Shown piece by piece: positions 23,240 through 34,739 of a DNA stretch of 64,000 nucleotides. The stretch comes from Diphasiastrum complanatum. Its lineage: Eukaryota; Streptophyta; Lycopodiopsida; Lycopodiales; Lycopodiaceae. Positions within the stretch are counted from its first letter, which is position 1. Every line of letters starts with the position of its first letter. Made by a program: the position numbers and the translations under genes. The notes under the pieces are model-generated. The model did not search any database, was not told the origin of the DNA, and saw nothing but the letters and a program-made list of their open reading frames with translations. The stretch is taken from assembly GCA_029204225.1 (NCBI GenBank), contig CM055106.1, forward strand, positions 23,715,825 to 23,779,824. Reading direction: 5' to 3'.

Positions 23240-24265
23240 AATATATTCTTTGGAAACAACATTGTTTCCTTTCTTATTTCCATTTGGCCATGGCTTTTGT
23301 GATGGTGAAATGAGTTTCTTGGATTACATTAAGATGAGAGTTAGTTCATTTTTTTTTTCAGTTTTCACATTGTACCCTCCATATCTATTGATTCTATATT
23401 AGATTAGACAAGTCATTCTCTTATCGTCCAGCACACAATTTGTAGTTCTACAAAAAGACATAATTGATACATGTCCAAAAATCAAAGAGCAAATGAGCAA
23501 GACATCTTCAGACTTGGAACTCCATCTTGGCATCAATGAAACTTCAATGACTCACTTTCCATATTGGAATGTTGGAGACTATGAAATTCTTTAAAAACCT
23601 TGACATCTAATGAAACAACCGATATGCGATGGAATGAAATCCAACACATTAAAAATTTGGTAAATTTTTTTTAACATATGATTTGAGAAATTGTCTAGTA
23701 GAATGTTCAATGTTGTAATTTGTAGCAAAGTTAGACCAATTCATGAAAAAATATTTACTATCATCCAAACCACTTCTTTGACATATCCGACATTACGTGA
23801 AATAATAGATGACAATATTTCAATCATCTGTACACATTTTGAAGAAATCTAATGAATATGCACTAGAAAAACTATGTCATGCCTCCCAAATAATCACAAC
23901 TACAGTAAAAAGTAATGCATCACATGTGCCTAAAATGCAAAGTTTGTTGATGGAAGAAAAATTCTACTAAATACCAAAATTAGCCATTGGTGCAAAGGTG
24001 ATGCCACTTTCCAACATGGACATTACTGAAGGAGCTATAAATGGAGCCATAGGAACAATTATTGAGTTGATTTTCAAAGAGCAAATAGTAGAAATCAAGT
24101 CAATAAAAGTGAAAAGTGAAAATTGAAAATTTGAATAAACACATTTTTGTGACTAGTTCAAATCTTGCAAAAGTAAGACACGATACTCATATCTACTACA
24201 AGTCAACACTTCTCTCACTCTAACATATGCCATGATAGCTCATAAATCCCAAGGGATGACAATAA
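23240..24265 (+). pseudogene. Helitron-like / PIF1 helicase relic
   Basis: Two coding islands on the plus strand. At about 23250-23395 the frame reads LFPFLFPFGHGF...MSFLDYIKMRVSSFFF, resembling the Helitron-like N-terminal domain next to replication helicases. At about 23760-23850 ISIICTHFEE resembles helicase motif IV. At 23980-24265 LAIGAKVMPLSNMDI, NGAIGTIIEL and then LTYAMIAHKSQGMTI match the C-terminal motifs V-VI of PIF1-type helicases. In-frame stops lie between the islands and the Walker A region is not visible, so most of the helicase core is deleted. Helitron origin is inferred from the domain pair; a PIF1 relic of another mobile element is the alternative. Confidence 0.55.
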
Positions 24266-25139
24266 ATAATATAACAATCTTAAATACAAATTATTTTTTT
24301 TTGCCTTGCATTAACCTCTGTCATGAAGGGCTCTTCCTTCTCTTTGAGATCGAGCATCAATTGCAATGATTCGGTAGGTGGCTTATCAAGATAGGCAGAC
24401 ACGGAGCTCTCAAGAGTATCGAGAAAGAAAAAATTGTGCACTAGATAAATTTCAAAGTAATAATAATGGTCGACCAATTAAAAAAATAACAATGTTTATT
24501 AGTCTTTTGATAGCCATTTTATAATAATCAATACCTAAAACTTAGTGGAACAATTGCATACAATTACTTTATTGCAAGATTTCTTATCCATTTATTTCAA
24601 AAATTTCAAATCAATATTCTCAAAGCAATACATACGAACTCAACAACAATTCATTAATTTGAATCACATGTAAACAAATCCTACAACGCAGTAAGAATTT
24701 TTATTTTGGATACAACATTTCACTCAATAATTGAATGACTTGTGCACAAATTGATACAATGGCTGATCTTGATAAAGACTTTGGTCACATGGATCAAAGT
24801 GAAAACAAATGGACCAATCACAAATTTTCTATATAGATTTATTTGCTATATGCGGTTCAAATGGTTATAACAGATTAAAAGACAACCCAAGCAATTCCAA
24901 AAAATATTGGTATATAATAAGAAAGTTGAATGTCAACTAGATTAAACTATCTTTTCATTTATCATTACATGACCACCAAATTAGAGTATTAGAGTCACCA
25001 ACATATGAAACATTGTAATGATGTCACATATACCTTGCCATTCATCCAAATTGTATTGGATGAAATTCAATTTCATCCAATACATGTTTAGTGAATTCTA
25101 GAACACTGATCAAGCGTTAGTTTTGATCTAAATGTCTAT
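24266..25139. other. Unassigned AT-rich DNA
   Basis: Nothing recognised on either strand; no convincing Helitron 3' hairpin with CTRR end was found. Confidence 0.3.
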
Positions 25140-25361
25140 GAGGCTGGCCTTCGTTTCTAGTTAAACTTAGACTTTGAAATTATTAAATATTAGGCTATAA
25201 CATATAATCATCTCAATATCATGAGATAGGACACATCTGTGCAAAATATGATCAAGTATTATCTTGTAGAGTTGGCCTGCTATTAAGGTATAAGGAGCAG
25301 ATCTTGAAATTAATTTTTGTTTCTTTCCGTCATAAGATATTTTGTAACATTAACTGACCAC
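25140..25361 (-). pseudogene. Gypsy integrase N-terminal fragment
   Basis: Minus-strand reading gives KLISRSAPYTLIAGQLYK, then DHILHRCVLSHDIEMI, which fits the start of gypsy integrase just after RNase H (the usual pattern is PYxLIxGxLYK...LxRCV). It is a short scrap, repeated at 31990-32190 and, upstream part only, at 39231-39360. It stops at a copia LTR inserted with target TCAAG. Confidence 0.65.
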
Positions 25362-25366
25362 TCAAG

Positions 25367-26182
25367 TGTTGAAATCTGAAAATTTTGGACCTTAATTGGA
25401 TCTACAATCAATCTACAAGAGGTGTTGGATGCCAATTAGATTGATCAATCACAATTCTAATGACTAGATCTAGATCTAGATCACATATTGCATCTAATTA
25501 GCAAGAACAACTTGATAAATAATCAATATGACTCAAGAGGGGCCTCACATGTGTGAAATACTGTCAGTGTATGGACAATGAGCAAAGTTACAGTAAATTA
25601 CTCATCATTCAATGCAAGAAATCACAATACAAATAGTGAAAATAACAATGTCTTGCCTCAAAATCAAGACCTCTCATCAAATCTCATAATCAAAATGATG
25701 ATCTATATATAGATCAAGTACATTTTAACCTGGTATGATGACTCAACAGGTATGGCATGTGTGGAGAATGCCACATCATCCTAGATCAACCAATAAATGC
25801 AAGATAAGCCCCCACTTCTTTGAATCTTAACTTGGTGCCATTGTCTCACCATGATTTGCTTGATTTGAGGTGATTTCTCCTAGCTTATAGGAACTTGCAA
25901 GATCAACTCCTATTGATATTTTCCAAATATATACACACATGGAAACCATTTCTCATTTGCATGGAAATGCATGATCTATTAATGAAATGGTGCCACATGG
26001 CAATTTTCTATTTGACTAGCTTCCAACTAGTTCATACTTGAGTCAATCAAGACAAATTCAATCTAACTAGATCTAGATGCATTTATGAATACCATCCACA
26101 TGTGGAAACAGGCTCCACATGTGTGGGATCAAGTTATGTACAAATCAGCTTAGATCAAATAGCTAGCGTCGACAATTTTAAA
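25367..26182 (-). repeat. Copia LTR, family B copy 1
   Basis: Plus strand starts TGTTGAAATCTGAAAATT right after TCAAG and follows the same order of blocks as 62803-63639 (GATCTACAATC, CTAGATCTAGATC, CACATGTGTG, TGCCACATCATCC, ATATATACACAC). The end is degenerate (GACAATTTTAA instead of TTTTAACA), merging with a gag relic. Confidence 0.75.
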
Positions 26183-26189
26183 ATTTCTT

Positions 26190-26514
26190 CCTGAGAGATA
26201 GCTTGGAAACTATATCTCGCACTTCTTATAATGTGCTCAAGATGTCCCAGAATTCCTTGGAGGTCTGAGCTTTAGACACATGGCCGATTTGAGTGTCTGA
26301 TATGTTGAGGATGATCAGCACAAAAGCTTTGCCATCTTCTGCTTCCATCGAGAGATTACTGCATCATCGTCACTTCGGGTCTTGCCTCTGCACCTGTAAC
26401 GATGTCATACAACTCCTTAGCCATTAGCACAGTTCTCAGCTTAAATTTCCACAGATGGTAATTGGCTCCATCAAGCTTTTCCATGATAGGACTGGCTTTC
26501 TCTTGGAAATCCAT
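26190..26514 (-). pseudogene. Copia gag N-terminal relic
   Basis: Minus strand, start at 26514 (MDFQEKASPIMEKLDGANY), then HLWKFKLRTVLMAKELYDIVTG, a gag signature; a frameshift near 26360 is followed by a recognisable TQIGHVSKAQTSKEFWDIL reading in another frame. About 110 residues remain before the LTR B copy. Its primer-binding site and LTR lie to the right (26706-27464). Confidence 0.75.
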
Positions 26515-26705
26515 GTGGAAGATTAGTCTAGATGATAGTAATAACTATTAGTGAATTAAGAATGAAAATCTAATGCAAACTTACAAAACAAAAAAATAAT
26601 TATCATATTGGCTAGTAGGATCAGGCTCTGTGGGAAGCTTATCAGGCTATAGAAATAGGTCTGACTGAAAATCGCTTAAGTAGTCAGATAGTTTATGATA
26701 TTAAA

Positions 26706-26717
26706 GCTTTGATACCA
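26706..26717 (-). other. Primer-binding site (one mismatch)
   Basis: GCTTTGATACCA on the plus strand, TGGTATCAAAGC on the coding strand, adjacent to an LTR start at 26718. Confidence 0.7.
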
Positions 26718-27464
26718 TGCTGGGGAAGTTCAATCAAGGAAGTGTGAATTCCCTCGGTGCGTGCAATATCGGTTAACACAAGAATGAACTGGAGCTTGAT
26801 TGCACGGTGGTTGCGGAAGCGAAGAGCAAACAATTAGACAAAGCAATCAGAAAGTCAGACAAAAAGTGGAAAGCATGAACGTAGAACCAGATAGTAGTTT
26901 ATTCAGCTCAAATGTAGTGAAATACAAGTCAGTGATGCAGGTGAGCACAAGGCAATTGCATACGAAATCGCATGCTCACAAATCTAACTACAGTCTATAA
27001 AAGCTATGTGCTTATTACTGATGATCCGTCTGAAAAAAGGATCAATGCCTGAAAGCATCTATAGTGACTATCTCATTAACTTGTTAACTACTGAATAGAT
27101 TACAATGATCTATATACAATTTACATTTGTGCAGATGGGTGTATAAAAGATGGTGTGGAGCCGTTGTGCCGTCAGGAAGAAGATCTTGGCTGTTGTCATT
27201 CTCAAGTTAGTTGCACAGTACAGAAGGAGACCGTGAGGAGGCTCGATAAGTTGGACTTCCCTGATATGTCGGATAAGTAAGGTTTCTCCAATAAGTCGGC
27301 CAAGTTGGGTCTACTCGAGAAGTTGGGTTACTTCGATATGTCATCCTTCTTCACTTGCTCGTCTTCATTAGTTGAGCTACGCGACAATGCAAGTAAATAT
27401 GCAGCATTATGAATGGAACTAGATTAACATGGGATTTAGGAGAGTAGAGGAGATAAATCCAACA
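26718..27464 (-). repeat. Copia LTR, family C type
   Basis: Minus strand starts TGTTGGATTTATCTCC at 27464 and ends next to the primer-binding site. Blocks such as ACAGTCTATAAAAGCTATG recur in the neighbouring 27465-27727 and, inverted, in 41750-42497. Confidence 0.6.
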
Positions 27465-27727
27465 GTAGCAACGCATACAATTCTGACAAGAACTTTGAAC
27501 GCAATAAAAGACAGTGATTGATTCAAATCAATGTATAGAAATACAAGTCAGATTGATGCTATGAGCACAAGACAGTAGCGGACAAACCCACATGCTTAGG
27601 AAGCTAACTTCGTTCTGTAAAAGCTATGAGCTTATTAATGACAATGAATCTGAAATAAAGAATCGATGCATGAAAGCATCTACAATGTCTGTCTCTAATT
27701 CACTCTATATCATCTTCTATATGTTGA
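27465..27727 (-). repeat. Diverged copia LTR fragment (3' LTR of next element)
   Basis: Shares AATACAAGTCAG, GAGCACAAG, GTAAAAGCTATG, GCTTATTA and GAAAGCATCTA with 26860-27120. It lies immediately downstream of the RNase H end of the minus-strand pol at 27728, so it is likely that element's 3' LTR. Confidence 0.5.
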
Positions 27728-30180
27728 TTAGATTACCTCTTTAACTAGTTTTAACATAGACTTCGATAATACTCCAAGTGAAGTTCTATGCTTTATGAAC
27801 AAGTCCTTTCCCAATGATTTGGTGAAGATATCGACTACACATTCCCTTGAAGACACATGTTGAAGCTCCACCTCCTTTGCAATGACTTGCTCCCTCACAA
27901 AATAATATGCCACCTCAATATGCATGCTCCTAGCATGAAAGATAGGATTGGTTGCCAAATTTTGGGCTAATTGATTGTCACAAAAGATGATCGGGCTCTC
28001 CAAAAAATTCCAACAAGTGAAGATCCTTGATCATCTTCTTGATCCATACCATCCTTTGTGCAATGTGTAAGAGCTTTGTACTTGGCTTCACTAGATGACA
28101 ATGAGATAGTGGCTTGTTTCTTTGACATCCATGATATAGCTCCATCACCTATAAAAATGCAATAAGCACTAATATATTTTCTATTCATTACATCTCTAGC
28201 ATAGTCTAAATCTAAAAATCCAAAAAGATTAGATGATGATCCCTCATACAATATGCCAAAAATATTGAGTTCCAATGATATACCTCAAAATTTGTTTTCC
28301 TAGCTTCCAATGCCCCTCACTAGAATTTTGCATGAATTTACTCAATCTTCCAACACAATAGCTTAGATCTGGTCTAGTAATGGCTAAATAGTAAACCAAC
28401 TAGCTTCCTATAGAGAGTAATGTCCTTGAAGAATCTTTCGTTACCTCTTATTGTTAGCTTTACATGAGACTCCATTGGTGTATCACAAGTTTTTGCATCT
28501 ACCATATGAAATCTTTCTAGAATAGAATTAGCATACTTTTCTTGACAAATTTAAGTAGATTGAGAAGTAAATGTAATGCAAGTTACCAAGATCATGCACC
28601 TCAAACTCCTTCTTAAGAGCACTCTTGATATCCTCCACATCTTGGTTGTCTCCACCACTCAAGATGATATCATCCACATAGATTAGCAAGATAGTAACAT
28701 GATTTCTAGCAAACCTATAATAAAGTGAATGATCATACTCACTCATAATAAAGCCTTGAGAGAGTAAAAAAGTGTTAAGCTTAGCATACTAGCTCCTTGG
28801 TGCTTGCTTAAGGCCATACAAACTCTTTTGTAGTAGACACACATGATTTGCTTGTAGTAGAAATGTAGCTCTCGGGCTGCTCCATGTAAAATTCCTCCTC
28901 AAGATCACCATCCAAGAATGCATTTGTAATGTCCAATTCCCATAGATTCCATCCATAAATTATAGCAAGAAAAATGATGACTCGAATGCTTACCATCTTT
29001 GCCACAGGCGCAAAGGTCTCATCATAGTCAATCCGTTGTTCTTCAGCATATCCTTTTGCCATTAACCTTGTCTTGTACTTGTTGATAGATCCATTTTGGT
29101 TTGTCTTCACCATGAAGATCCATTTGCATCCAATAGCTTTCTTGTCCTTAGGAAGCTACACCAATCTCCATGTTCCATTCTTCATAAGAGCTTGATACTC
29201 AAGATCCATTGCTTGGATCCACTCCTCTTCTTTCCTTGCTTCATCTACACTTGTAGGGTCATCAAAAGAGATTGGGAAAGCAACATAATTTCCAAAAACT
29301 ACTTGCTTACCCTTTTCATCAAATGTGAGCCTTGAAGGTACTTGTCTTTCCCTTGATGTTCTCCTTGGCTTTTGACGTGATGAAGGTCCATCATCATCAC
29401 CATCTAAAGTAGGATCCTTTACATCAACATCTATAATGTTAGATCCATCCACATCACCATCAATAATGCTTGAAGACACCTTTGGAATATTCTCCTCATC
29501 AAAAATGCAATCTCTACCAACAATCACTTTGTTAATAGAAGGAATGTAAACCTTGTAGGCTTTACTCACCTCATTATATCCAACAAAAATACCTTTCTTT
29601 GAATATGGATCCTCCTTGGTCCTAACATCAAGAGTAATGTTGACATAGCATGTGCATCCAAAAGTTCTTAGAAGTTGACACTCGGCCTCCTGTTGAATAG
29701 CATCTCAAAGGTGTCCTTCCATCCAAAATAGCACTCGGTCACCTATTGCACAAGAAATTGGCACACAACAAAACTTGATCCCAAAATGGTTTATCAAGAT
29801 TAGCACTTAACCTCATGACTTTAGCACTTTCACATAAAGTCCTATTCTTCCTTTTAGCCACTCCATTTTGTTGTGTACCTTGGTGTTGTATACTCCCTCT
29901 TGATCCCATGCTCATCACAAAAGGCCTTGAACTTGGTAGATATGTACTCACTACCATTGTCACTCCTTAGCACTTGATCCTTGTGGAAAATCGGTTCTCC
30001 CTTGCATTCTTGAACTTAACAAAGACATCATACACTTCATCTTTTCTCTTTAGTAGATAGATCCAACAAAATCAACTAGAATCATCAATGAAACTTACAT
30101 ACATCTTAGCTCCACTATTGCTAATTGTAGTAATTCCATGAATATCCGAATGTACAACTTGAAAAAACTTTGCCAAGGTT
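27728..30180 (-). pseudogene. Copia integrase-RT-RNase H relic, minus strand
   Basis: Starts near 30180 with integrase first Asp (VVHSDIHGI, FIDDSS), then DNGSEYISTKF; a frameshift region continues to NGVAKRKNRT (catalytic Glu replaced by Lys, as in element 2). The linker at 29569-29156 has SRERQVPSRLTF and QAMDLEYQALMKNGTW. RT at 29113-28808 (YDETFAPVAKMVSIRVI, ELDITNAFLDGDLEEE) is broken before 28746, where LLIYVDDIILSG follows. RNase H at 28275-27967 (SSSEAKYKAL) and 28003-27728 (FCDNQ, HARSMHIEV, VDIFTK). Gag, protease and the HHCC domain are missing. At least six stops or shifts. Confidence 0.88.
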
Positions 30181-30394
30181 GCCTGGATGTATTGGGAATT
30201 CTTGGGTTTTGAAATTGGGAATTCCTCTCCAAGTGCAAATATTTTGTGAATCCATGTAAGTGTGAAAAATTGTCAAAAATCTATCTTGGTTATTTTATAA
30301 TTTTATGTTTGTGAGTACATTTCACATGTGTGGAACATGTTTTGACATGTGTAAAATAGTTAGAAATAGTTTACATTGTTGTCTTTCTGAAAGC
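30181..30394. other. Junction between divergent copia relics
   Basis: Short stretch with palindrome-like TTTCACATGTGTGGAACATG and no clear LTR terminus. Confidence 0.3.
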
Positions 30395-31441
30395 ATATTA
30401 AATGCTTCAGAAAACAAAGATCAGCTTTGGCATAGTAGAATGTATCATCTGAACATGCAGAGCCTGTATGACATGAGCAGAAAGGACATTGTCACAGGTC
30501 TCAAGATTTCAAGCTGAGTCTGTGAAGCTTGTCAGAAAGGCAAGCAACATTGGAATCCATTCACACACGAGGGAGGAAGAGCCAAAGGAGTTCTTGAGCT
30601 CATCCACTCTGATGTGTGTGGACCGATGAAAACAGATTTGCTCTCAAGTCCAAGATATTTTCTAACGTTCATAGATGATTACAGCCGAATGACCATGATC
30701 TACTACTTGAAGAAAAAATCCAATGTATTCGATTCTTTCAAGAAGTTCATGGCATTCGCAGAGCGACACACCTTGAAAAAGATACAAATCCTTAGATCTG
30801 ACAATGGAGGTGAATACAAAAGCATAGAATTCTCAAGATTCTATGAAAAACAGAGGATCGAACACCAATTCACTCTTGAATACACACCAGAATACAACAG
30901 TGTGGCAGAAAGAAGAAACAAAACGCTAGTCGAAGGAGCCAGATGCATGATGGCACAAGCTCAATTGCTAGGTCAATTTTGGGCTGAGACAATAGCTGCA
31001 GTTGTACACCTGTAGAACAGATCTACAACGATAGCGCTGGAGAACAAAACACCATATGAAATGTGGACAGGCATAAAGCCTGATCTGTCATACGTACGAG
31101 TGTTTGGATGTGCAGCATGCAAGCACATTTCAAAGGAAAAGAGAAGCAAGCTCAATGACAAATTCAAGCAAACAATCATGGTCGGCTACTCGAACGGAAC
31201 AGATGTGTACAGACTCTATGATCCAACCACGAAGAAGGTTGTTTTGAACAGAGATGTGAAGTTCGATGAGTCCACATTCCCTGGACTGAAAGACGAAAGA
31301 TGCCATGAGATCTTCACACTGCTGCCTATTCAAGAGGGAGATCGAGGACATACATCAAATCAGAATGCAGAGCCCCAGATTATCACTAGTATGTTTGTCG
31401 AATATAAAACCACAAATAATCCAACTGAAAAATTAGAATAA
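30395..31441 (+). pseudogene. Copia integrase fragment of a distinct lineage
   Basis: Single plus-strand frame with two stops (TGA 30515-30517, TAG 31013-31015). It shows the HHCC domain (LWHSRMYHLN, then VCEACQKGKQ), a complete DDE set (LIHSDVCGPM; RSDNGGEYKS; Glu in SVAERRNKT) and the C-terminal region (YVRVFGCAA, VVLNRDVKFDES). It differs strongly from the other copia integrases here and lacks protease upstream and RT downstream. Because all three acidic residues remain and the frame is otherwise open, the loss appears fairly recent, by truncation. Confidence 0.88.
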
Positions 31442-31989
31442 ATAAGATCTTATCAAGTTTTTTCTTAGGAAGTATGATATATCCTTTGCTCTCAAGTGCC
31501 GATATAATTTTCTCAACTTAAAAGTTGATGAATAGAATATACTATTATTCTTTTCTCTGAAAAGTTGATAGCTAATTCCCACAATAAAGTTTCAAAATCT
31601 CTAAAGAGTAACCCAAGACTATTGATCCTCAATAATCAACTAGTTTTTTATTATGTCAAATAAGTGGCTATTGCATTGAGAAATCATGTCAAAGATCCAT
31701 CCTCAACAATGTGTTCGAAATTAAGTTCCAAAATTTTAATGAAATAATAATTTCGTTTATGAATTCACCTCAGAATAAGATGTCAATTCTTGTGGAGGTT
31801 GGAATATGAGGCTCAAGGAGCATTTTTAGTGGAACACAATAATACTCTTAGAAGCCACACCTTGTATAACGACCTATTAAACTACCACATTTTTTAAATA
31901 AAAAGGCCCAAGTATGCCATCCGAGCCCAATTTACAGTGCCAATTAGTTAGCATGAGCCAAGTAAAGCATTTTTGGAAAGTTACAAGGA
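31442..31989. other. Unassigned AT-rich DNA
   Basis: No feature recognised. Confidence 0.3.
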
Positions 31990-32190
31990 CCTTGTTAAAC
32001 TCAGACTTTGAAATTATTAAAAATCAAGCCATAACATATAATCATCTCAATACCATGAGGTAGGACACATCTGTGCAAAATATGATCAAGTATTATCTTG
32101 TAAAGTTGGCTTGCTATTAAGGTATAAGGATCTTGAAATTAATTTTTGTTGCTTTCTGTCATAAGATATTCTGTAATATTAATTGACCAC
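31990..32190 (-). pseudogene. Gypsy integrase N-terminal fragment (second copy)
   Basis: Near duplicate of 25140-25361 (ACATATAATCATCTCAATA, GGACACATCTGTGCAAAATA) ending at the same TCAAG followed by the same LTR start. The two loci therefore share one ancestral copia-in-gypsy insertion. Confidence 0.65.
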
Positions 32191-32195
32191 TCAAG

Positions 32196-32777
32196 TGTTG
32201 AAATTTGAAAATTTTGGACCTTAATTGGATCTACAATCGATCCACATGAGGTGTTGGATGCCAATTAGATTGATCAATCACAATTCTAATGACTAGATCT
32301 AGATCTAGATCACATATTGCATCTAATTAGCAAGAACAACTTGATAAATGATCAATATCACTCGAGAGGGGCCTCACATGTGTGAAATACTGTCAGTGTA
32401 CGGAGCAAAGATTATAGTAAATTACTCATTGATAGTATTCAATGCAAGAAATCACAACGCAAATAGTGAAAATAACAAGGTATTGCCTCAAAATCAAGAT
32501 CTCTCATCAAATCTCATAATCAAAATGATGATCTATATATAGATCAAGTACATTTTAACTTGGTATGATGACTCAATAGGTATGGAATGTATGGAGAATG
32601 CCACATCATCCTAGATCAACCAATAAATACATGATAAGCCCCCACCTCTTTGAATCTTAACTTGGTGCCATTGCCTCACCATGATTTGCTTGATTTGAGG
32701 TGATTTCTCCTAACTAATAGGAACTTGCAAGATTAACTCCTACTGATATTTTTTAGATATATACACACGTGTGGATG
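32196..32777 (-). repeat. Copia LTR, family B copy 2 (truncated)
   Basis: Begins TGTTGAAATTTGAAAATT after TCAAG at 32191-32195 and parallels copy 1 to ATATACACACGTGTGG, where it breaks off. Confidence 0.75.
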
Positions 32778-33745
32778 TTTCACTTATTCTCATAAGAATC
32801 TTACAATTTTCCTCTCCAAAAGAAAAAACACATTTTTCAAAACAATGAGTGATTAACTCATTCTTGATCTTCCAAAATCCGAGGGCACTCATTTGATCAA
32901 ACAACCAATTTACTCTTAATTGGTTCATAACAATTTTTAGATCACTAAGACATTAAAACTTGTTCTCAAATGAATCGTTACACATCTTATATTCAACTTC
33001 CTTCTTGATGAAGCCCTCAAGTTGCCTCATGTAGTTCTCATAACATACCTCGTTTGCCTCATGTAGATATCATACCTCGGTTCATCAAGTTTTGAAGTAA
33101 GAAAAGTGTTGAAAGTGAATGGTTGAGAATCTCCCCCTTGACTACCTTTGCCAGGATAAGTGAGTCTTGAAGGCTCGGCCCTTGCCTTTGTGGATCTTCT
33201 TGGAGCACTTGGTCTTTGAGGTGGATCCTCAAGATCTCCATCACTTTGTTGCTCCTCCTCAATCCTTGCAAGATCATTGACACCAAGGTTGTTGATTTCA
33301 CTTTCATTCACACCAGATACTAGATGGATACAAGCATCTCTTGTATAAACATCTAAGAATGTTTCTTGCATCTTATCATCACTACTTGGTACATGAGAAA
33401 AAGAGTGTACAAATGAATGATTTCCTCTTTTGCCATAGCAATTTTAGCATCCAACTTAAACAAACTACCTTGTTTAACACCATTTGCTATGCAATTATCA
33501 TTATTCATGATGGAACAAACTCCATGCTTGAAGTGAACATCTAAACCATCATATGATTAGTTGTCCAACACTAAGCAAGCTCTTGGTAATTGATGATACA
33601 AAAAGGACATTGTCTAGATCCATCCTTTCAATAGATCCTAGACTTAATGAGATGGTATCAATCCCATGTATCTTACATTCTTGATCATTTGCTAAAGAAA
33701 CAAATTTATTAGCACCATTGAAAGAGTGTGTAAGATCCTACATGC
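32778..33745 (-). pseudogene. Copia protease / linker / RT scraps
   Basis: Minus strand, right to left: 33745-33400 reads the region just after protease (FVSLANDQECKIHGI, MDLDNVLFV, DVHFKHGVCSI, KQGSLFKLDA), very like element A residues 340-420; 33371-33060 is the Asp/Glu-rich integrase-RT linker (PRRSTKARAEPSRLTY); 33060-32990 holds a scrap of RT (YMRQLEGFIKK). Integrase and most of RT are deleted between these blocks. Clearly the element A lineage. Confidence 0.75.
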
Positions 33746-34692
33746 CCGCCACATCAGTTATGAATACCGATAACGACAACACAACATGAGCACCATAGCA
33801 CCCAATCGCTCAACCTGCTGCTCACTCGAGAAGTTTCTTGCAAACTTCTACATTACCACGCAATTCACTTGCTCCATAATGCAAAAAGACACTAATATGA
33901 CATGAGTCCTTGTAGGAGGAAAGAGAACCGTTATTCCGTCATCTGCTACAATGTCCAGCCAAGAGCAATCTCCACAACGAATTGACAGTTTTTCTCTCCT
34001 TTTGCAACCTCAAATCTAGTTGTCTTTCCACATGCTGATAAGATTCCCAATGTGCTCAACCATAACTGCATCTCAAGCTATATCTTACAACATCTACTAT
34101 CAACGATGGTAGATTCAGTGTCACTATTCCTGCCTTGTTTTTGACAAGGGCTTACGAGAGTTCTTTCATTACTCTAATAGATTAATAGAAACATGAAATT
34201 GTCCAGGTGAATTATACATGCTGATGAACGACTTTTTGTTTGACAAGTGCTCTACGACTTTCACTCTCTATAACATTGGTACCTTCCTTGTTTATTTTTT
34301 ATCATTTTTGATTTGGTAATTTCTTCTAATTGCATATCTTTTTCTAGATTTGTGTTTAGTTCATCAAGGATAGCCATTGAACAGGAGACATCATGTAGCG
34401 TATCTCAAGAATAACTTGTCATTCCTCTATCAATCTTCAAATTACCTTATACAGAGTTTCAAATTTTTGAGCATATTCCAGATCTGTGAAGTACATATCA
34501 CGTCCGAGTTGATTCCTGTATCTCATTGCCATATTCATCTTCAAGTCACCTACACCAAGATTGAAATACATTTAGTTAAAATTTGTTTAATCTTCAATTT
34601 AATCGCATGTTCAACATGTTTCAACTATAGTTCCAAACACCGATCCACCCTTGGGCATGCGGGTTGCCAGTAATAACATCCCCACCAACAGA
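33746..34692. other. Unassigned DNA
   Basis: No LTR terminus or coding match recognised. Only short frames in all six readings. Confidence 0.3.
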
Positions 34693-34720
34693 TTTTTTTT
34701 TTTTTTTTGGGGGGGGGGGG
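34693..34720. repeat. T16-G12 homopolymer junction
   Basis: Sixteen T directly followed by twelve G. Such runs are rare and also error-prone in sequencing, so the exact length should be treated with caution. Confidence 0.8.
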
Positions 34721-34739
34721 AGAGAGTGGATCTACTTGG

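Noticed and set aside
24280-24477. 65-codon minus-strand frame
   Set aside because: Short, overlaps the end of the helicase relic on the other strand and matches nothing known.
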